64,000 bases of DNA, from the NCBI RefSeq assembly GCF_001570565.1, contig NZ_BBXE01000040.1, forward strand, positions 1-64,000. The letters are read 5' to 3'. Under the pieces are notes generated by a model. The model was not told the DNA's origin. It did not search any database and saw only the letters and a list, made by a program, of their open reading frames with translations. Positions 18,518-25,992 of the stretch are shown here, piece by piece (position 1 is the stretch's first letter; every line of letters starts with the position of its first letter). The translations under genes were made by a program, and so were the position numbers. The DNA comes from Herbidospora yilanensis (GTDB taxonomy: Bacteria; Actinomycetota; Actinomycetes; Streptosporangiales; Streptosporangiaceae).

Positions 18518-19251
18518 ACCGTGCCCCACACGATCGGGGCGGCCAGCACCTCGGGGAATTTGCGTTCGGCGTATTTCACGTACTCGTCGATGTGGGCCGC
18601 CATGGCCTCCGCGGACTTCTCCGGGGAACGGTCGCGGATGGCCTCGTAAATCTTCACGTGGGCGCGGTGGACGGCCGAACGGCGCACTTCCGGATAGTCG
18701 ATTCCGATGGCCGAACCGTCGAGGATTCCCAGTAGCGCGTCGATCAGGTAGCCGAACATGGTGTTGCCCGAGCCGTGGGCGATGATGTCGTGGAATCGTT
18801 TGTTCTCGGCCAGGAACACGCTCTGGTCGGAGAGGCCGGCGCGCATGTCGTCGACGCTCGACTTGAGCGCCGCGAGTTGTTCGTCGGCCATTCTCTCGGC
18901 CGCCAGCCGGGCCATCATCGGCTCCAGTGCCGCGCGGGCCTCGGCGACCGTGCGGAAGGGGGCGTTCTCGAACTGCAGGAGCAGGGTCAGCGTGGTGACG
19001 AGGCTGGTCGCGTCGGGCCGCTGGACGACCGGGCCGCCGCCGGGGCCGGGCTTGAGCGAAAGCACACCCTGGAGTTCGAGGAAACGCAGCGATTCGCGGA
19101 GGGTGCCGCGGCCCACTTCATAGGTGTCGAGCATGGCGCGTTCGGGCGGAAGGCGGTCGCCGATGGTGTTGCCCCGGCGGTTGATGTCCGCGACGATGCG
19201 CTGGGCGACCAGCATGGCCGTCTTCTGCGGACGCAGTGACACCTGAGCCAT
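18514..19251 (-). CDS. GntR-family regulator, FadR/FCD subgroup
   Basis: A 245-residue regulator with an N-terminal winged helix (DRLPPERAMLDTYEVGRGTLRE in two adjacent stretches, about residues 33-54, then SLRFLELQGVL). The C-terminal all-helical FCD domain (PF07729, about 95-225) has the metal/ligand-site pattern NKRFHDIIAHGSGN near 150-163. The start is ATG 19251, preceded by GGAGGT. It is a stand-alone gene read leftward into the SnoaL-like gene end. Target genes are not obvious from the neighbourhood. Confidence 0.9.
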   Translation of the reverse strand: MAQVSLRPQKTAMLVAQRIVADINRRGNTIGDRLPPERAMLDTYEVGRGTLRESLRFLELQGVLSLKPGPGGGPVVQRPDATSLVTTLTLLLQFENAPFRTVAEARAALEPMMARLAAERMADEQLAALKSSVDDMRAGLSDQSVFLAENKRFHDIIAHGSGNTMFGYLIDALLGILDGSAIGIDYPEVRRSAVHRAHVKIYEAIRDRSPEKSAEAMAAHIDEYVKYAERKFPEVLAAPIVWGTV

Positions 19252-19376
19252 TTCTCATGACCTCCGAGAGCGAAACGCGAAGACGCCCTTCGGGCCCCGT
19301 TAGTTTCTCACATACGGGATGAGGCGGAGCATCAACGTTTTATCTCGTGCATTTGAGAAAGAATCGATGCGCATGA

Positions 19377-21137
19377 TTAGTGACGGTGTTGCCAGCGCGG
19401 GACTGGGCGGAGCCGGGTCAGCACCAGCGTGACGGCCACGGCCGCGACCGGCACGCACATCGCGGTGAGCCAGCTCGTCATCGCCATGTGCCGGACCGTC
19501 TCCACCCGGCCGTGGACGAGCACGACCACGGCGAACTGGGCCAGCGCCGCGAGCGGCAGGACCACCGCCAGGCGTCCGAGCGTCTTCTCCGACGGGGTCA
19601 GGGAGCGGCGGCGCACCACCAGGCACCCGGCGCCGGCCGTCGCGAGCCAGAGCACCAGCACCAGCAGCGGCCCCTTGCGGAAGACCTCCCAGACGGTCGA
19701 GTAGACGACGACCCGGTGCTCCTGCTCGCCCTCCGGCCTCCCCGTGCCCTCCGGATAGGAGCCCAGGTAGTTGGGGCGCAGACCCGCGACGCCCTGGAAA
19801 CCCCATCCGACGGTACGGACGGCGTGCCACGGATGCGTGGCGTAGAACCCGGCCACCTGGAGGGGGGAGGGGTGGGCGGTGCGGTGGTACGCGTCCGCGA
19901 ACCCGGCCCACGCCGGGTCCTCGCGCGACAGGCCGGCGGCGGGGGCGAGTTTCGGGTCCAGGCCCAGCGAGGCGAGGTCGGCGGCGGCCGTGGGGTCGTC
20001 GTGCAGGATGGTCTGGAACACCGCCTTGTGGTCGTCGAACCTGGCCTCGGTGACGGTGTGGAAGATGCCGAGACCGGCGATCCAGGTGGCGACCATGAGC
20101 GCCACGATGCGGCGGCCCCGCACCCACAGCAGCGCGAACGCGATCACCGGCACGAACGTCACGTACTCCGGCCGCGCCCCGACCAGCAGCAGCGCCGGGA
20201 CGACGGTCGCCAGCACCCTCGGCACCGTGGGCCGCTCCCACAGGAACAGCAGCGCGACGACGAGGAACCCGGCCGCCACGAGCGCGGTCGGTTCGGCGTA
20301 CGGGGAGATGAGATACCCGGCGAACCCGGCGTCGGCGTACAGGAGCCCGACCGCCGAGGCGAACCCGGCCCGGAACAGCGGCCGACCGGGTGTGACGGCC
20401 ACGAGCAGCCCGCAGATCACCCCGACGAGCAGCGCGAACAGCACCCCGAGCGCACGCAGGTCGAACGCGCCGGGGTAGCCCAGCAGCGGCGTCAGCCACT
20501 TCCCGGCGGCCTGCGCGAGCAAGGCGGTCGAGAATTCGGGCGGGCAGTTCTCACCGGTCCACGCGTGCGCGGTCCAGGTCGGCTGCACGTGCTCCCACCC
20601 GGCCAGCGCGGGGTTCCGGAAGTTGGCCAGCCCGAGCCGGCACGGCAGGTTCTCGCCGAACCCGGCGAGCCCGACGTGTCCCCCGAGGAACAGCCGGACC
20701 TGCATGACCGCCGCCCACCCGATTCCGACCAGCACCGCCACCAGCGGATGACGCCGGACCCCGGCCCGCCGGAACCCCGGGATCAGCCGACTCCGCCGAA
20801 GCGGCGCCGAGCCGGCGCGGGGTTCTGTCTCCGCACGACCGGTCTGAGCCAGATGTCTCCCGAGGCGGGCCATGGAAGGCAGCCAGGGCAATCGGCGCTT
20901 CTGCGGCCTGGCGACCGTCGGGCCGTCGCCCCGACGTGTCCCGGGGCGGGTCATGGAAGGCAGCCAGGGCAATCGGCGCTTCTGCGGTCTGGTGGTCGTC
21001 GGGCCGTCGCCCGGACGTCTCCCGAGGCGGGCCCGGGACAGCAGCCGGGCCAACCCGCGCTTCTGTGGCCCGGCGACCTCGGGGTAGCGGTCTCCCCACG
21101 TCACCGGGCCGCCGGTGTCCTGCTGGTCGAGGGTCAT
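19377..21137 (-). CDS. Large polytopic membrane protein, GT-C-like, with N-terminal 27-residue repeats
   Basis: A 586-residue protein with ten or so membrane segments from about residue 130 onward and a long extracytoplasmic loop in the middle (about 355-440). The topology resembles GT-C polyprenyl-phosphosugar glycosyltransferases, but I see no diagnostic motif, so the function is open. The first ~110 residues are soluble and basic and contain three copies of a 27-residue repeat beginning PQKR(R/G)L. Its ATG overlaps the stop of the upstream lipoprotein gene (ATGA), so the two are translationally coupled. It sits beside the exosortase and glycosyltransferase genes. Confidence 0.7.
   Translation of the reverse strand: MTLDQQDTGGPVTWGDRYPEVAGPQKRGLARLLSRARLGRRPGDGPTTTRPQKRRLPWLPSMTRPGTRRGDGPTVARPQKRRLPWLPSMARLGRHLAQTGRAETEPRAGSAPLRRSRLIPGFRRAGVRRHPLVAVLVGIGWAAVMQVRLFLGGHVGLAGFGENLPCRLGLANFRNPALAGWEHVQPTWTAHAWTGENCPPEFSTALLAQAAGKWLTPLLGYPGAFDLRALGVLFALLVGVICGLLVAVTPGRPLFRAGFASAVGLLYADAGFAGYLISPYAEPTALVAAGFLVVALLFLWERPTVPRVLATVVPALLLVGARPEYVTFVPVIAFALLWVRGRRIVALMVATWIAGLGIFHTVTEARFDDHKAVFQTILHDDPTAAADLASLGLDPKLAPAAGLSREDPAWAGFADAYHRTAHPSPLQVAGFYATHPWHAVRTVGWGFQGVAGLRPNYLGSYPEGTGRPEGEQEHRVVVYSTVWEVFRKGPLLVLVLWLATAGAGCLVVRRRSLTPSEKTLGRLAVVLPLAALAQFAVVVLVHGRVETVRHMAMTSWLTAMCVPVAAVAVTLVLTRLRPVPRWQHRH
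20870..21097. repeat. 81-base coding tandem repeat (three copies, last partial)
   Basis: Copies begin at 20870, 20951 and 21032. The first two are nearly identical over 81 bases, sharing catggaaggcagccagggca; the third is diverged and partial. The period is 27 codons, so copy-number change keeps the reading frame. The repeats encode a basic, proline-rich N-terminal segment of the GT-C-like membrane protein. Confidence 0.88.
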
Positions 21138-21865
21138 GCCGCCATCCCTTCACGCAGGGTTCCGACCGTGATGTGGTGGCGTTCCCGGCCCACCCAGCAC
21201 GACCGGTCCGGGCCGAGCCGGATGCGCAGCCCCCGTAGCCGCCCGGCGAACATCGCCGCGTTGGCGCGGCAGCGGTTCCTGGTCAGCCCCTGCGGCTCGA
21301 CCCACTCCCACTCGTGTGGCAGGGCGCACTGGACGTCGCGGCCGTCCAGGTTGCAGCGGCGGATGGCCGCCGACTCGGGGCGGTTCATGATGCCGCGCAA
21401 CGGGGCCGTCAGGACCGGGCCGCCGTTCGGGTGGGTGGTCGGGACCAGCAGGTCGCAGCGGAGGGTGCGGTCGCCGGCGGCCCACTCGTCGGGGGTCGGG
21501 ACCCGGCCCCAGACCGAGACGCCCCACTGGGCGTCGTGCGGGCCGGCGGCCAGGTAGGGGCGGATCGGGCGGTAGTCGCAGCCGGCCGTCACCATCGGGA
21601 CCAGCAGTTCGTGCGGGGGCCGGATCGGGGTGTCGGCCAGCGGGCCGGTCAACTGCGTGACCAGGTAGGTCTCGGTCTGGTGCGGCTGGGTGCACGGGAC
21701 GGGGGGCCGGACGTCGCTCAGGGCGTACAGCTCCTCCGGCTGGGACATCACGTGACAACTTCCGACGGGCATGGCCGCGCTCGGGTGCGTGGCGGCCGGG
21801 GCGGCGCACGCCGTCGCGACCAGAAGCACGGTGAATCTGCCCCAGAGAAACACGGTCTTGCCCAC
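21134..21865 (-). CDS. Septum-formation-like lipoprotein
   Basis: A 243-residue exported protein with a lipobox-like LLVATAC (Cys at about residue 20). The body resembles the septum formation domain (PF13845): a Cys-containing GSCHVM, then PVPCTQPHQTETYLV (about 55-69), where CxxPHxxE-type spacing is typical. A second related half holds RRCNLDGRDVQCALPHEWEWV with the same C...PH.(E) pattern. It is probably membrane-anchored on the outside. Family members are found near cell-division and cell-wall genes, but function is unproven. It is coupled by ATGA to the downstream GT-C-like gene and divergent from the exosortase gene. Confidence 0.68.
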   Translation of the reverse strand: MGKTVFLWGRFTVLLVATACAAPAATHPSAAMPVGSCHVMSQPEELYALSDVRPPVPCTQPHQTETYLVTQLTGPLADTPIRPPHELLVPMVTAGCDYRPIRPYLAAGPHDAQWGVSVWGRVPTPDEWAAGDRTLRCDLLVPTTHPNGGPVLTAPLRGIMNRPESAAIRRCNLDGRDVQCALPHEWEWVEPQGLTRNRCRANAAMFAGRLRGLRIRLGPDRSCWVGRERHHITVGTLREGMAA

Positions 21866-22034
21866 GGGACCTCCTCGGGGGCGTCAGGGAAAACTCGCGG
21901 CACCGTAACAAGCCGGCCAGTCCGGGGGCGCGAGGACGCGCGGTGACTGACCCTGCCGAGTGAGCCGCCACGCGCGGCTGAGGTGGCCGGACCTGAGCGA
22001 GGGCTAGGTTGCAGGTCGTTCTAGAGGGGGGAAC

Positions 22035-22538
22035 ATGGCCGTTCGGGTGGCCCTTTCGGGGGTGCTGGGGGCGCTGCTCCTGGCGGTGCTGCTGGTCGAC
22101 GACCGGATGCGGGGCTGGGAGGCGGTATTGGCCTCCCATGTGGTCGCGCTGGTGGCGCGGACCGAGACGGCGGTCAACTCGGTGATGGCGATCCTGTCGT
22201 TCAACGAGGAGACCGGCGACGCGGTCGGGCTGCGGATCTCGCCCGAGTGCACGTCGGGGTTCCTGATCGTGCCGCTGCTCGGGATCACGATCCTCGTCCT
22301 CTGGTTGTCGCGGCGGGCGAGCGGCTGGCCGCTGGTCGCGCTGGCCGTCGCCGTCGTGGTGCTGTTCGCGACCAACCAGGTGCGCATCCTCGCCCTCGTG
22401 GTGCTGATCAAGGGGCTGGGCTTCGACCCCGGCTACTACTGGGGGCACACCATGGTCGGCTCGGTGATCAGCGTGTTCGGCATCGGGGCGGCGCTGGTGG
22501 CGTACACGCTGCTGACGATGCGGGGGGTGCGGCGCTGA
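22035..22538 (+). CDS. Exosortase/archaeosortase-family transpeptidase
   Basis: A 167-residue polytopic membrane protein with about five membrane segments. The three residues that define exosortases are present in order: Cys72 in SPECTSGFL, Arg117 in NQVRILAL and His138 in WGHTMVG. Exosortases cleave a C-terminal sorting signal of exported proteins and transfer them to an envelope acceptor, often a glycolipid. The protein is compact compared with EpsH-type exosortases (about 280 residues) and resembles the short actinobacterial type. GAGGGGGG precedes ATG 22035. Its stop overlaps the glycosyltransferase start (TGATG), so the pair is coupled. Likely substrates encoded nearby are at 23926-24081 and 25993-26709. 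Confidence 0.83.
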   Translation: MAVRVALSGVLGALLLAVLLVDDRMRGWEAVLASHVVALVARTETAVNSVMAILSFNEETGDAVGLRISPECTSGFLIVPLLGITILVLWLSRRASGWPLVALAVAVVVLFATNQVRILALVVLIKGLGFDPGYYWGHTMVGSVISVFGIGAALVAYTLLTMRGVRR

Positions 22539-23905
22539 TGGGCTATCTGCTCGGGCTGACCCAGGCCTTCGCGCTGTTCCTCAGCGTCACCTTCCTCACC
22601 TACGTCCTGACGATCGTCCGGCCCTATCTGCGGCAGCGGCCCGACCCGGCGGGGAACCCGGCCGCGTTCGAGTGGCACCTGTTCATCCCGTGCCGCGACG
22701 AGGCCGCCGTGATCGGGCCGACCCTGCGCTACCTGCGTGAACGGTTCTCCCACGTCAACGTGTGGGTGGTCGACGACGCCTCCGACGACGACACGGCCCG
22801 CATCGTCGAGGAGATCGCCCGGGGCGACGCCCGGATCCACCTGGTGTCGCGCGAGCGGCCGGAGGCGCGGACCGGGAAGGGCGACGCGCTCAACGCCGCC
22901 TACCGCGCGCTCGACGACTTCCTCCCGCCGGACGCCGACCGCACCCGGCACGTGGTCTGCGTGCTGGACGCCGACGGGCGGCCCGCCCCGAACATGCTGA
23001 GCGTGTGCGCGGGCGAGAAGCTGTTCGCCGATCCGGCGATCGGGGCGGTCCAGATCGACGTGTGGATGATCAACCGCGACGACCGCACCCCGTGCCCGGA
23101 GCGCGGCCGGTTCCGGAACGCCTTCGGGCGGCTGCTGGTCCGGATGCAGGACCTGGAGTTCCGCGGCCCGATCTCGGCGATCCAGCTCGGCCGGCGGCGC
23201 AGCGGCACGGTCGCGATGGGCGGCAACGGCCAGCTCACCCGGCTGAGCGCGCTCGACAAGGTCGCGGCCGGCGGGCAGGGGCCGTGGGGCGGCTCGCTGC
23301 TGGAGGACTTCGAGCTGGGCGTGCAACTCCTGCTGGCGGGGGAGCGCAACGAGTACACCCCCGACACGTGGGTCGAGCAGGAGGGCCTCTGGTCGTTCCG
23401 GCGGCTCATCACCCAGCGCACCCGCTGGGGGCAGGGCACCATGCAGTGCGCGAAATACCTGCCGGAGATCTGGCGGTCGGCCCGGTTCAGCAGCCTCGGC
23501 GCGCTCGAAGTGCTCTACTACCTGTCGCAGCCGTGGATGCAGCTCCTCGGCACACTCGTCTACCCGATCCCGATGATCTACCTGGCCGGCCGGGTGATCG
23601 CCGACCCGGCCGGGATGACGTGGTGGCTGGCCGAGGGCGGCTGGATCCTGTTCGCCGTCTACGCCACCTTCGGCATTCTGCCGTTCATCATCTGGGGGCC
23701 GCTTTACTGGTGGCGCTGCGAACCCCGGGTCGGGCTCGGCAAAAGCCTGCTCTACGGGATCGCCTACGCCTTCTATATTTACAACTTCTACCTCACTTCA
23801 TGGCGCGCCTTCTGGCGGATCATTCGCGGCCGGAGCGGCTGGGCGAAAACCCGGAGAAATGCCGAGACCCATGTCGCGGGCACGCCGGTGGCCCGGGAAA
23901 TGTGA
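22538..23905 (+). CDS. Processive family-2 glycosyltransferase, membrane-bound
   Basis: A 455-residue GT2 enzyme of the cellulose/hyaluronan-synthase architecture. A membrane segment covers about residues 5-27. The cytoplasmic GT-A domain has VVDDASDDDT (about 77-86), DxD in LDADG (about 143-147), the acceptor-side ED pair in LLEDFELG (about 254-261) and QxxRW as QRTRW (293-297). Three or four membrane segments follow (about 325-430). The QxxRW motif points to a polymerising enzyme that extrudes a glycan. The start is ATG 22538, one base overlapping the exosortase stop, so the two proteins are made together. The sugar is unknown; the 2-epimerase at 24091 suggests ManNAc-type residues. Confidence 0.9.
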   Translation: MGYLLGLTQAFALFLSVTFLTYVLTIVRPYLRQRPDPAGNPAAFEWHLFIPCRDEAAVIGPTLRYLRERFSHVNVWVVDDASDDDTARIVEEIARGDARIHLVSRERPEARTGKGDALNAAYRALDDFLPPDADRTRHVVCVLDADGRPAPNMLSVCAGEKLFADPAIGAVQIDVWMINRDDRTPCPERGRFRNAFGRLLVRMQDLEFRGPISAIQLGRRRSGTVAMGGNGQLTRLSALDKVAAGGQGPWGGSLLEDFELGVQLLLAGERNEYTPDTWVEQEGLWSFRRLITQRTRWGQGTMQCAKYLPEIWRSARFSSLGALEVLYYLSQPWMQLLGTLVYPIPMIYLAGRVIADPAGMTWWLAEGGWILFAVYATFGILPFIIWGPLYWWRCEPRVGLGKSLLYGIAYAFYIYNFYLTSWRAFWRIIRGRSGWAKTRRNAETHVAGTPVAREM

Positions 23906-23916
23906 TTCCCGGGCCA
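23889..23916. terminator. Hairpin overlapping the glycosyltransferase stop codon
   Basis: TGGCCCGGGAA and TTCCCGGGCCA form a perfect 11-base-pair stem around the loop ATGTGA, which contains the TGA stop of the GT2 gene. TTT follows on the + strand. It sits between convergent genes, and the stem is 10 bases from the end of the small LPFTG gene, so it could terminate transcription from both sides. Confidence 0.7.
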
Positions 23917-23925
23917 TTTCGGCGA

Positions 23926-24081
23926 CTATCGCACCTTGTGCATTCTGAAGAGCAGCGCGCCGCCCACGATGAGCACGGCCGCCAGCGCGATGATCATCGC
24001 CAGGGGAATTCCGGTGAACGGCAGAACGGCCAACGGGACACCGGTCTGCCAGCGGGGACCGTGCCCCCAGGATCCGTACAC
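23926..24081 (-). CDS. 51-residue LPFTG micro-protein (a nearly bare surface-sorting signal)
   Basis: A very short gene: GTG at 24081 with GAGGTG about 7 bases upstream, TAG at 23926-23928. The N-terminal 15 residues are polar and aromatic, starting MYGSWGHGPRW. Then come PLAVLPFTGIPLA, with LPFTG at residues 20-24, a hydrophobic segment (about 25-45) and the basic tail RMHKVR. This is the complete three-part layout of an LPXTG cell-wall sorting signal with almost no cargo and no separate signal peptide. It lies 9 bases downstream of the 2-epimerase gene in the same leftward operon, inside the exosortase locus. No sortase is in the window. It is either a sortase/exosortase substrate or a small membrane partner. 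Confidence 0.7.
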   Translation of the reverse strand: MYGSWGHGPRWQTGVPLAVLPFTGIPLAMIIALAAVLIVGGALLFRMHKVR

Positions 24082-24090
24082 AATGACACC

Positions 24091-25167
24091 TCAGTTCTCG
24101 GAATGGATGAATTCGGCGCACGCCCTGGCCACGCGGGCGGCGGCGTGGCCGTCGCCGTAGTGGCAGGGGGCGACGTGCCTGACCCGGCCGGCCACGGCCG
24201 ACTGGAGGAACAGGCCGGCGGTCTTGGTGACCAGTTCTTCGTCGGTGCCGACCAGGTGGGCACCGCCGTCGTCGAGGGCCTCGACGCGTTCGGTGGAGTC
24301 GCGCATGACCAGCACCGGCAGGCCGAGCGCGGCGGCCTCCTCCTGGACGCCGCCCGAGTCGGTGATCGCCAGCGCGCTGACGGCCAGCAGCCGGGCGAAC
24401 TCCCGGTAGGGCATCGGCGGCACGCACCGGATGTTGGCCCGGGGGCGCACCACCTGGTCGAACACCTGGCGTACCGCCGGGTTGAGATGGGTGGCGACGA
24501 CGAAGTCGACGCCCGGATGGTCGGCGGCGAGCCGGTCGGCGACGCGGGCGACGCGCCGCATCGGCTCCCCCCACGACTCGCGGCGGTGCGCGGTGATCAC
24601 CACCAGCGGCCGGTCCCGGGGCGCGGGCCGGTCGGCCAGCACGGCGGCCAGCGCGTCGACCACCGTGTTCCCCGTGACCACCACCCGGTGGGCCGGGATC
24701 CGCTCGGCGAGCAGGTTCGCGCGGGCGGAGGCCGTCGGCGCGAGGTGCAGATCGGCCAGCGGCGCGATCAGCCGCCGGTTCGCCTCCTCGGGAAACGGGG
24801 TGGCGCGATGGCTGCGCAGCCCCGCCTCCACGTGGGCGACCGGAATCCGCCGCAGGTATGCCGCCAGCGCGCCGCCGAACGCCGACGTCGTGTCTCCCTG
24901 GACGACCACGAGATCAGGCTTGAGCTGCCCGAACACCTCGTCGAGCCCGAGCACGACCTCGGCGGTCAGCACGGGCAGCGTGGCCGCCTCGCGGCGCAGC
25001 TCCCGGGAGATCCCGGCCCCGAACAGCGCGAGCACCTCGCCCACCACCGCGCCGTGCTGGCCGGTGTGGACGACGTCGACCTCGGCGAAGGCCCGCAACT
25101 CCGGGACGACCGGCCCGAGCTTGATCGCCTCGGGACGGGTGCCCACGACCACGCAGACCCGCTTCAC
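24091..25167 (-). CDS. wecB: UDP-N-acetylglucosamine 2-epimerase (non-hydrolysing)
   Basis: A 358-residue enzyme that interconverts UDP-GlcNAc and UDP-ManNAc in the cytoplasm. It has the GT-B fold motifs of the family: GTRPEAIKLGP (residues 9-19), VVVQGDTTSAFGG (about 87-99), HVEAGLRSH (about 110-118), ITAHRRESWGE (about 199-209) and the UDP-site DSGGVQEEA (about 279-287). Length is normal. The GTG start overlaps the response-regulator stop (GTGA), so synthesis is coupled to the regulator. In this locus it probably supplies ManNAc-type sugar nucleotide for the GT2 polymerase or for an exosortase acceptor lipid; that is inference. Confidence 0.92.
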   Translation of the reverse strand: MKRVCVVVGTRPEAIKLGPVVPELRAFAEVDVVHTGQHGAVVGEVLALFGAGISRELRREAATLPVLTAEVVLGLDEVFGQLKPDLVVVQGDTTSAFGGALAAYLRRIPVAHVEAGLRSHRATPFPEEANRRLIAPLADLHLAPTASARANLLAERIPAHRVVVTGNTVVDALAAVLADRPAPRDRPLVVITAHRRESWGEPMRRVARVADRLAADHPGVDFVVATHLNPAVRQVFDQVVRPRANIRCVPPMPYREFARLLAVSALAITDSGGVQEEAAALGLPVLVMRDSTERVEALDDGGAHLVGTDEELVTKTAGLFLQSAVAGRVRHVAPCHYGDGHAAARVARACAEFIHSEN

Positions 25168-25823
25168 CAGCCGCACCCGGTCCGCGCGTCGCCGAGCACG
25201 ACCGCGATGGCGTGTGCCCGGTCGCGTGCGCCGATCTTGCGCAGGATCGACTTGACGTGGGTCTTCACGGTCTCGTGGGCGATGCACAACCGCCCGGCGA
25301 TGGCCCGGTTGTCGAGGCCCAGGATGATCTCCTCCAGCACTTCGTGCTCGCGCGGGCTGAGGTCGAACCGGGTGCGGTGGCCCCCGCGCCCGGCGGCCGA
25401 GCGGCCGAGCCGGTCGTCGACGATGACCTGGCCCTCGGCCACCCGCTCCAGGTGGAACAGCAGGTCCTCCAGTGGCGAGGACTTCAGCAGGTACGCGTGC
25501 GCGCCCGCGTCGAGCGCCGCGCGCGCCAGGTTGACGTCGTCGACCGACGTGAGCACCACCGGCATCACCCCGGGATGCTCCAGGCCGATCCAGCGGCACA
25601 GTTCCAGGCCGCAGTCGTCGCCGATCCTTGTCTCGAATATCACGATTTCCGGCGTGAACCGGGAAATCATTCGGCGGCCTTCCGCCTCGGTGGTGGCGGA
25701 GGCGGCGACCGTGAATGCGGGGGCCTGCCGGAAAAAGGCGCGCAATGCGAGATGCGCGAGCGGGGCTTCGTCGACGACGACGATCTGGCACGTTTCCCGG
25801 CGGACGGCTCCGCGTGTCACCAT
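25164..25823 (-). CDS. NarL/LuxR-type response regulator with Glu at the phosphorylation site
   Basis: A 219-residue regulator. The receiver-like domain (about 12-125) keeps the acidic pocket start VVVDEAP (Asp18/Glu19), Thr92 in VVLTSVDD and Lys114 in YLLKSS. At the normal phosphoacceptor position it has Glu64 (VIFETRIGD) instead of Asp. The C-terminal LuxR HTH (about 150-210) has LSPREHEVLEEIILG and IAHETVKTHVKSILRKI. Glu there often mimics the phosphorylated state, so the protein may be constitutively active or answer to another signal. No histidine kinase is adjacent. It leads the operon with the 2-epimerase and the LPFTG micro-protein. It is divergent from the anchored-protein gene. Confidence 0.9.
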   Translation of the reverse strand: MVTRGAVRRETCQIVVVDEAPLAHLALRAFFRQAPAFTVAASATTEAEGRRMISRFTPEIVIFETRIGDDCGLELCRWIGLEHPGVMPVVLTSVDDVNLARAALDAGAHAYLLKSSPLEDLLFHLERVAEGQVIVDDRLGRSAAGRGGHRTRFDLSPREHEVLEEIILGLDNRAIAGRLCIAHETVKTHVKSILRKIGARDRAHAIAVVLGDARTGCGW

Positions 25824-25887
25824 TTCGGCTCCTGTTCTTCGACGCTCAATTTAACGAGCGAATGGAGCCGTTCCGGGGACACCACAC

Positions 25888-25903
25888 TCACTCTCTGGAG
25901 TGA
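25888..25903. promoter_or_regulatory. Palindrome between the response regulator and the anchored-protein gene
   Basis: TCACTC-TCTG-GAGTGA is a perfect 6+6 inverted repeat in the 169-base divergent gap. It lies 65 bases upstream of the regulator start and 90 bases upstream of the anchored-protein start. LuxR/NarL regulators bind short inverted repeats of this size. It is the obvious candidate site for the atypical response regulator to control both sides. Confidence 0.48.
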
Positions 25904-25992
25904 ACTGACACGTCCCTTACCGTTTCCCGCTCGGCGCCCGCATAACTTGGAGCGCCACCGACTTGTTTAGGAAGCCCGCGGAGGGCCTGTAT

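Noticed and set aside
20870-21097. CRISPR-like array from the regular 81-base period
   Set aside because: Units are contiguous without spacers and keep a reading frame, so they are coding tandem repeats. I found no array or cas gene elsewhere.
21963-21979. Short inverted repeat AGCCGC-N5-GCGGCT as an operator for the exosortase gene
   Set aside because: A 6-base G/C-rich repeat is expected by chance at this composition, and it has no partner site elsewhere in the locus.
22247-22537. N-terminal 97-codon extension of the GT2 gene
   Set aside because: It lies out of frame within the exosortase gene. The TGATG junction at 22536-22540 is the natural start.
23926-24081. The LPFTG segment as the C-terminus of a larger broken surface protein
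   Set aside because: The frame upstream runs into the wecB stop region with its own ribosome-binding site and GTG. wecB is intact, so no truncated cargo gene precedes it.
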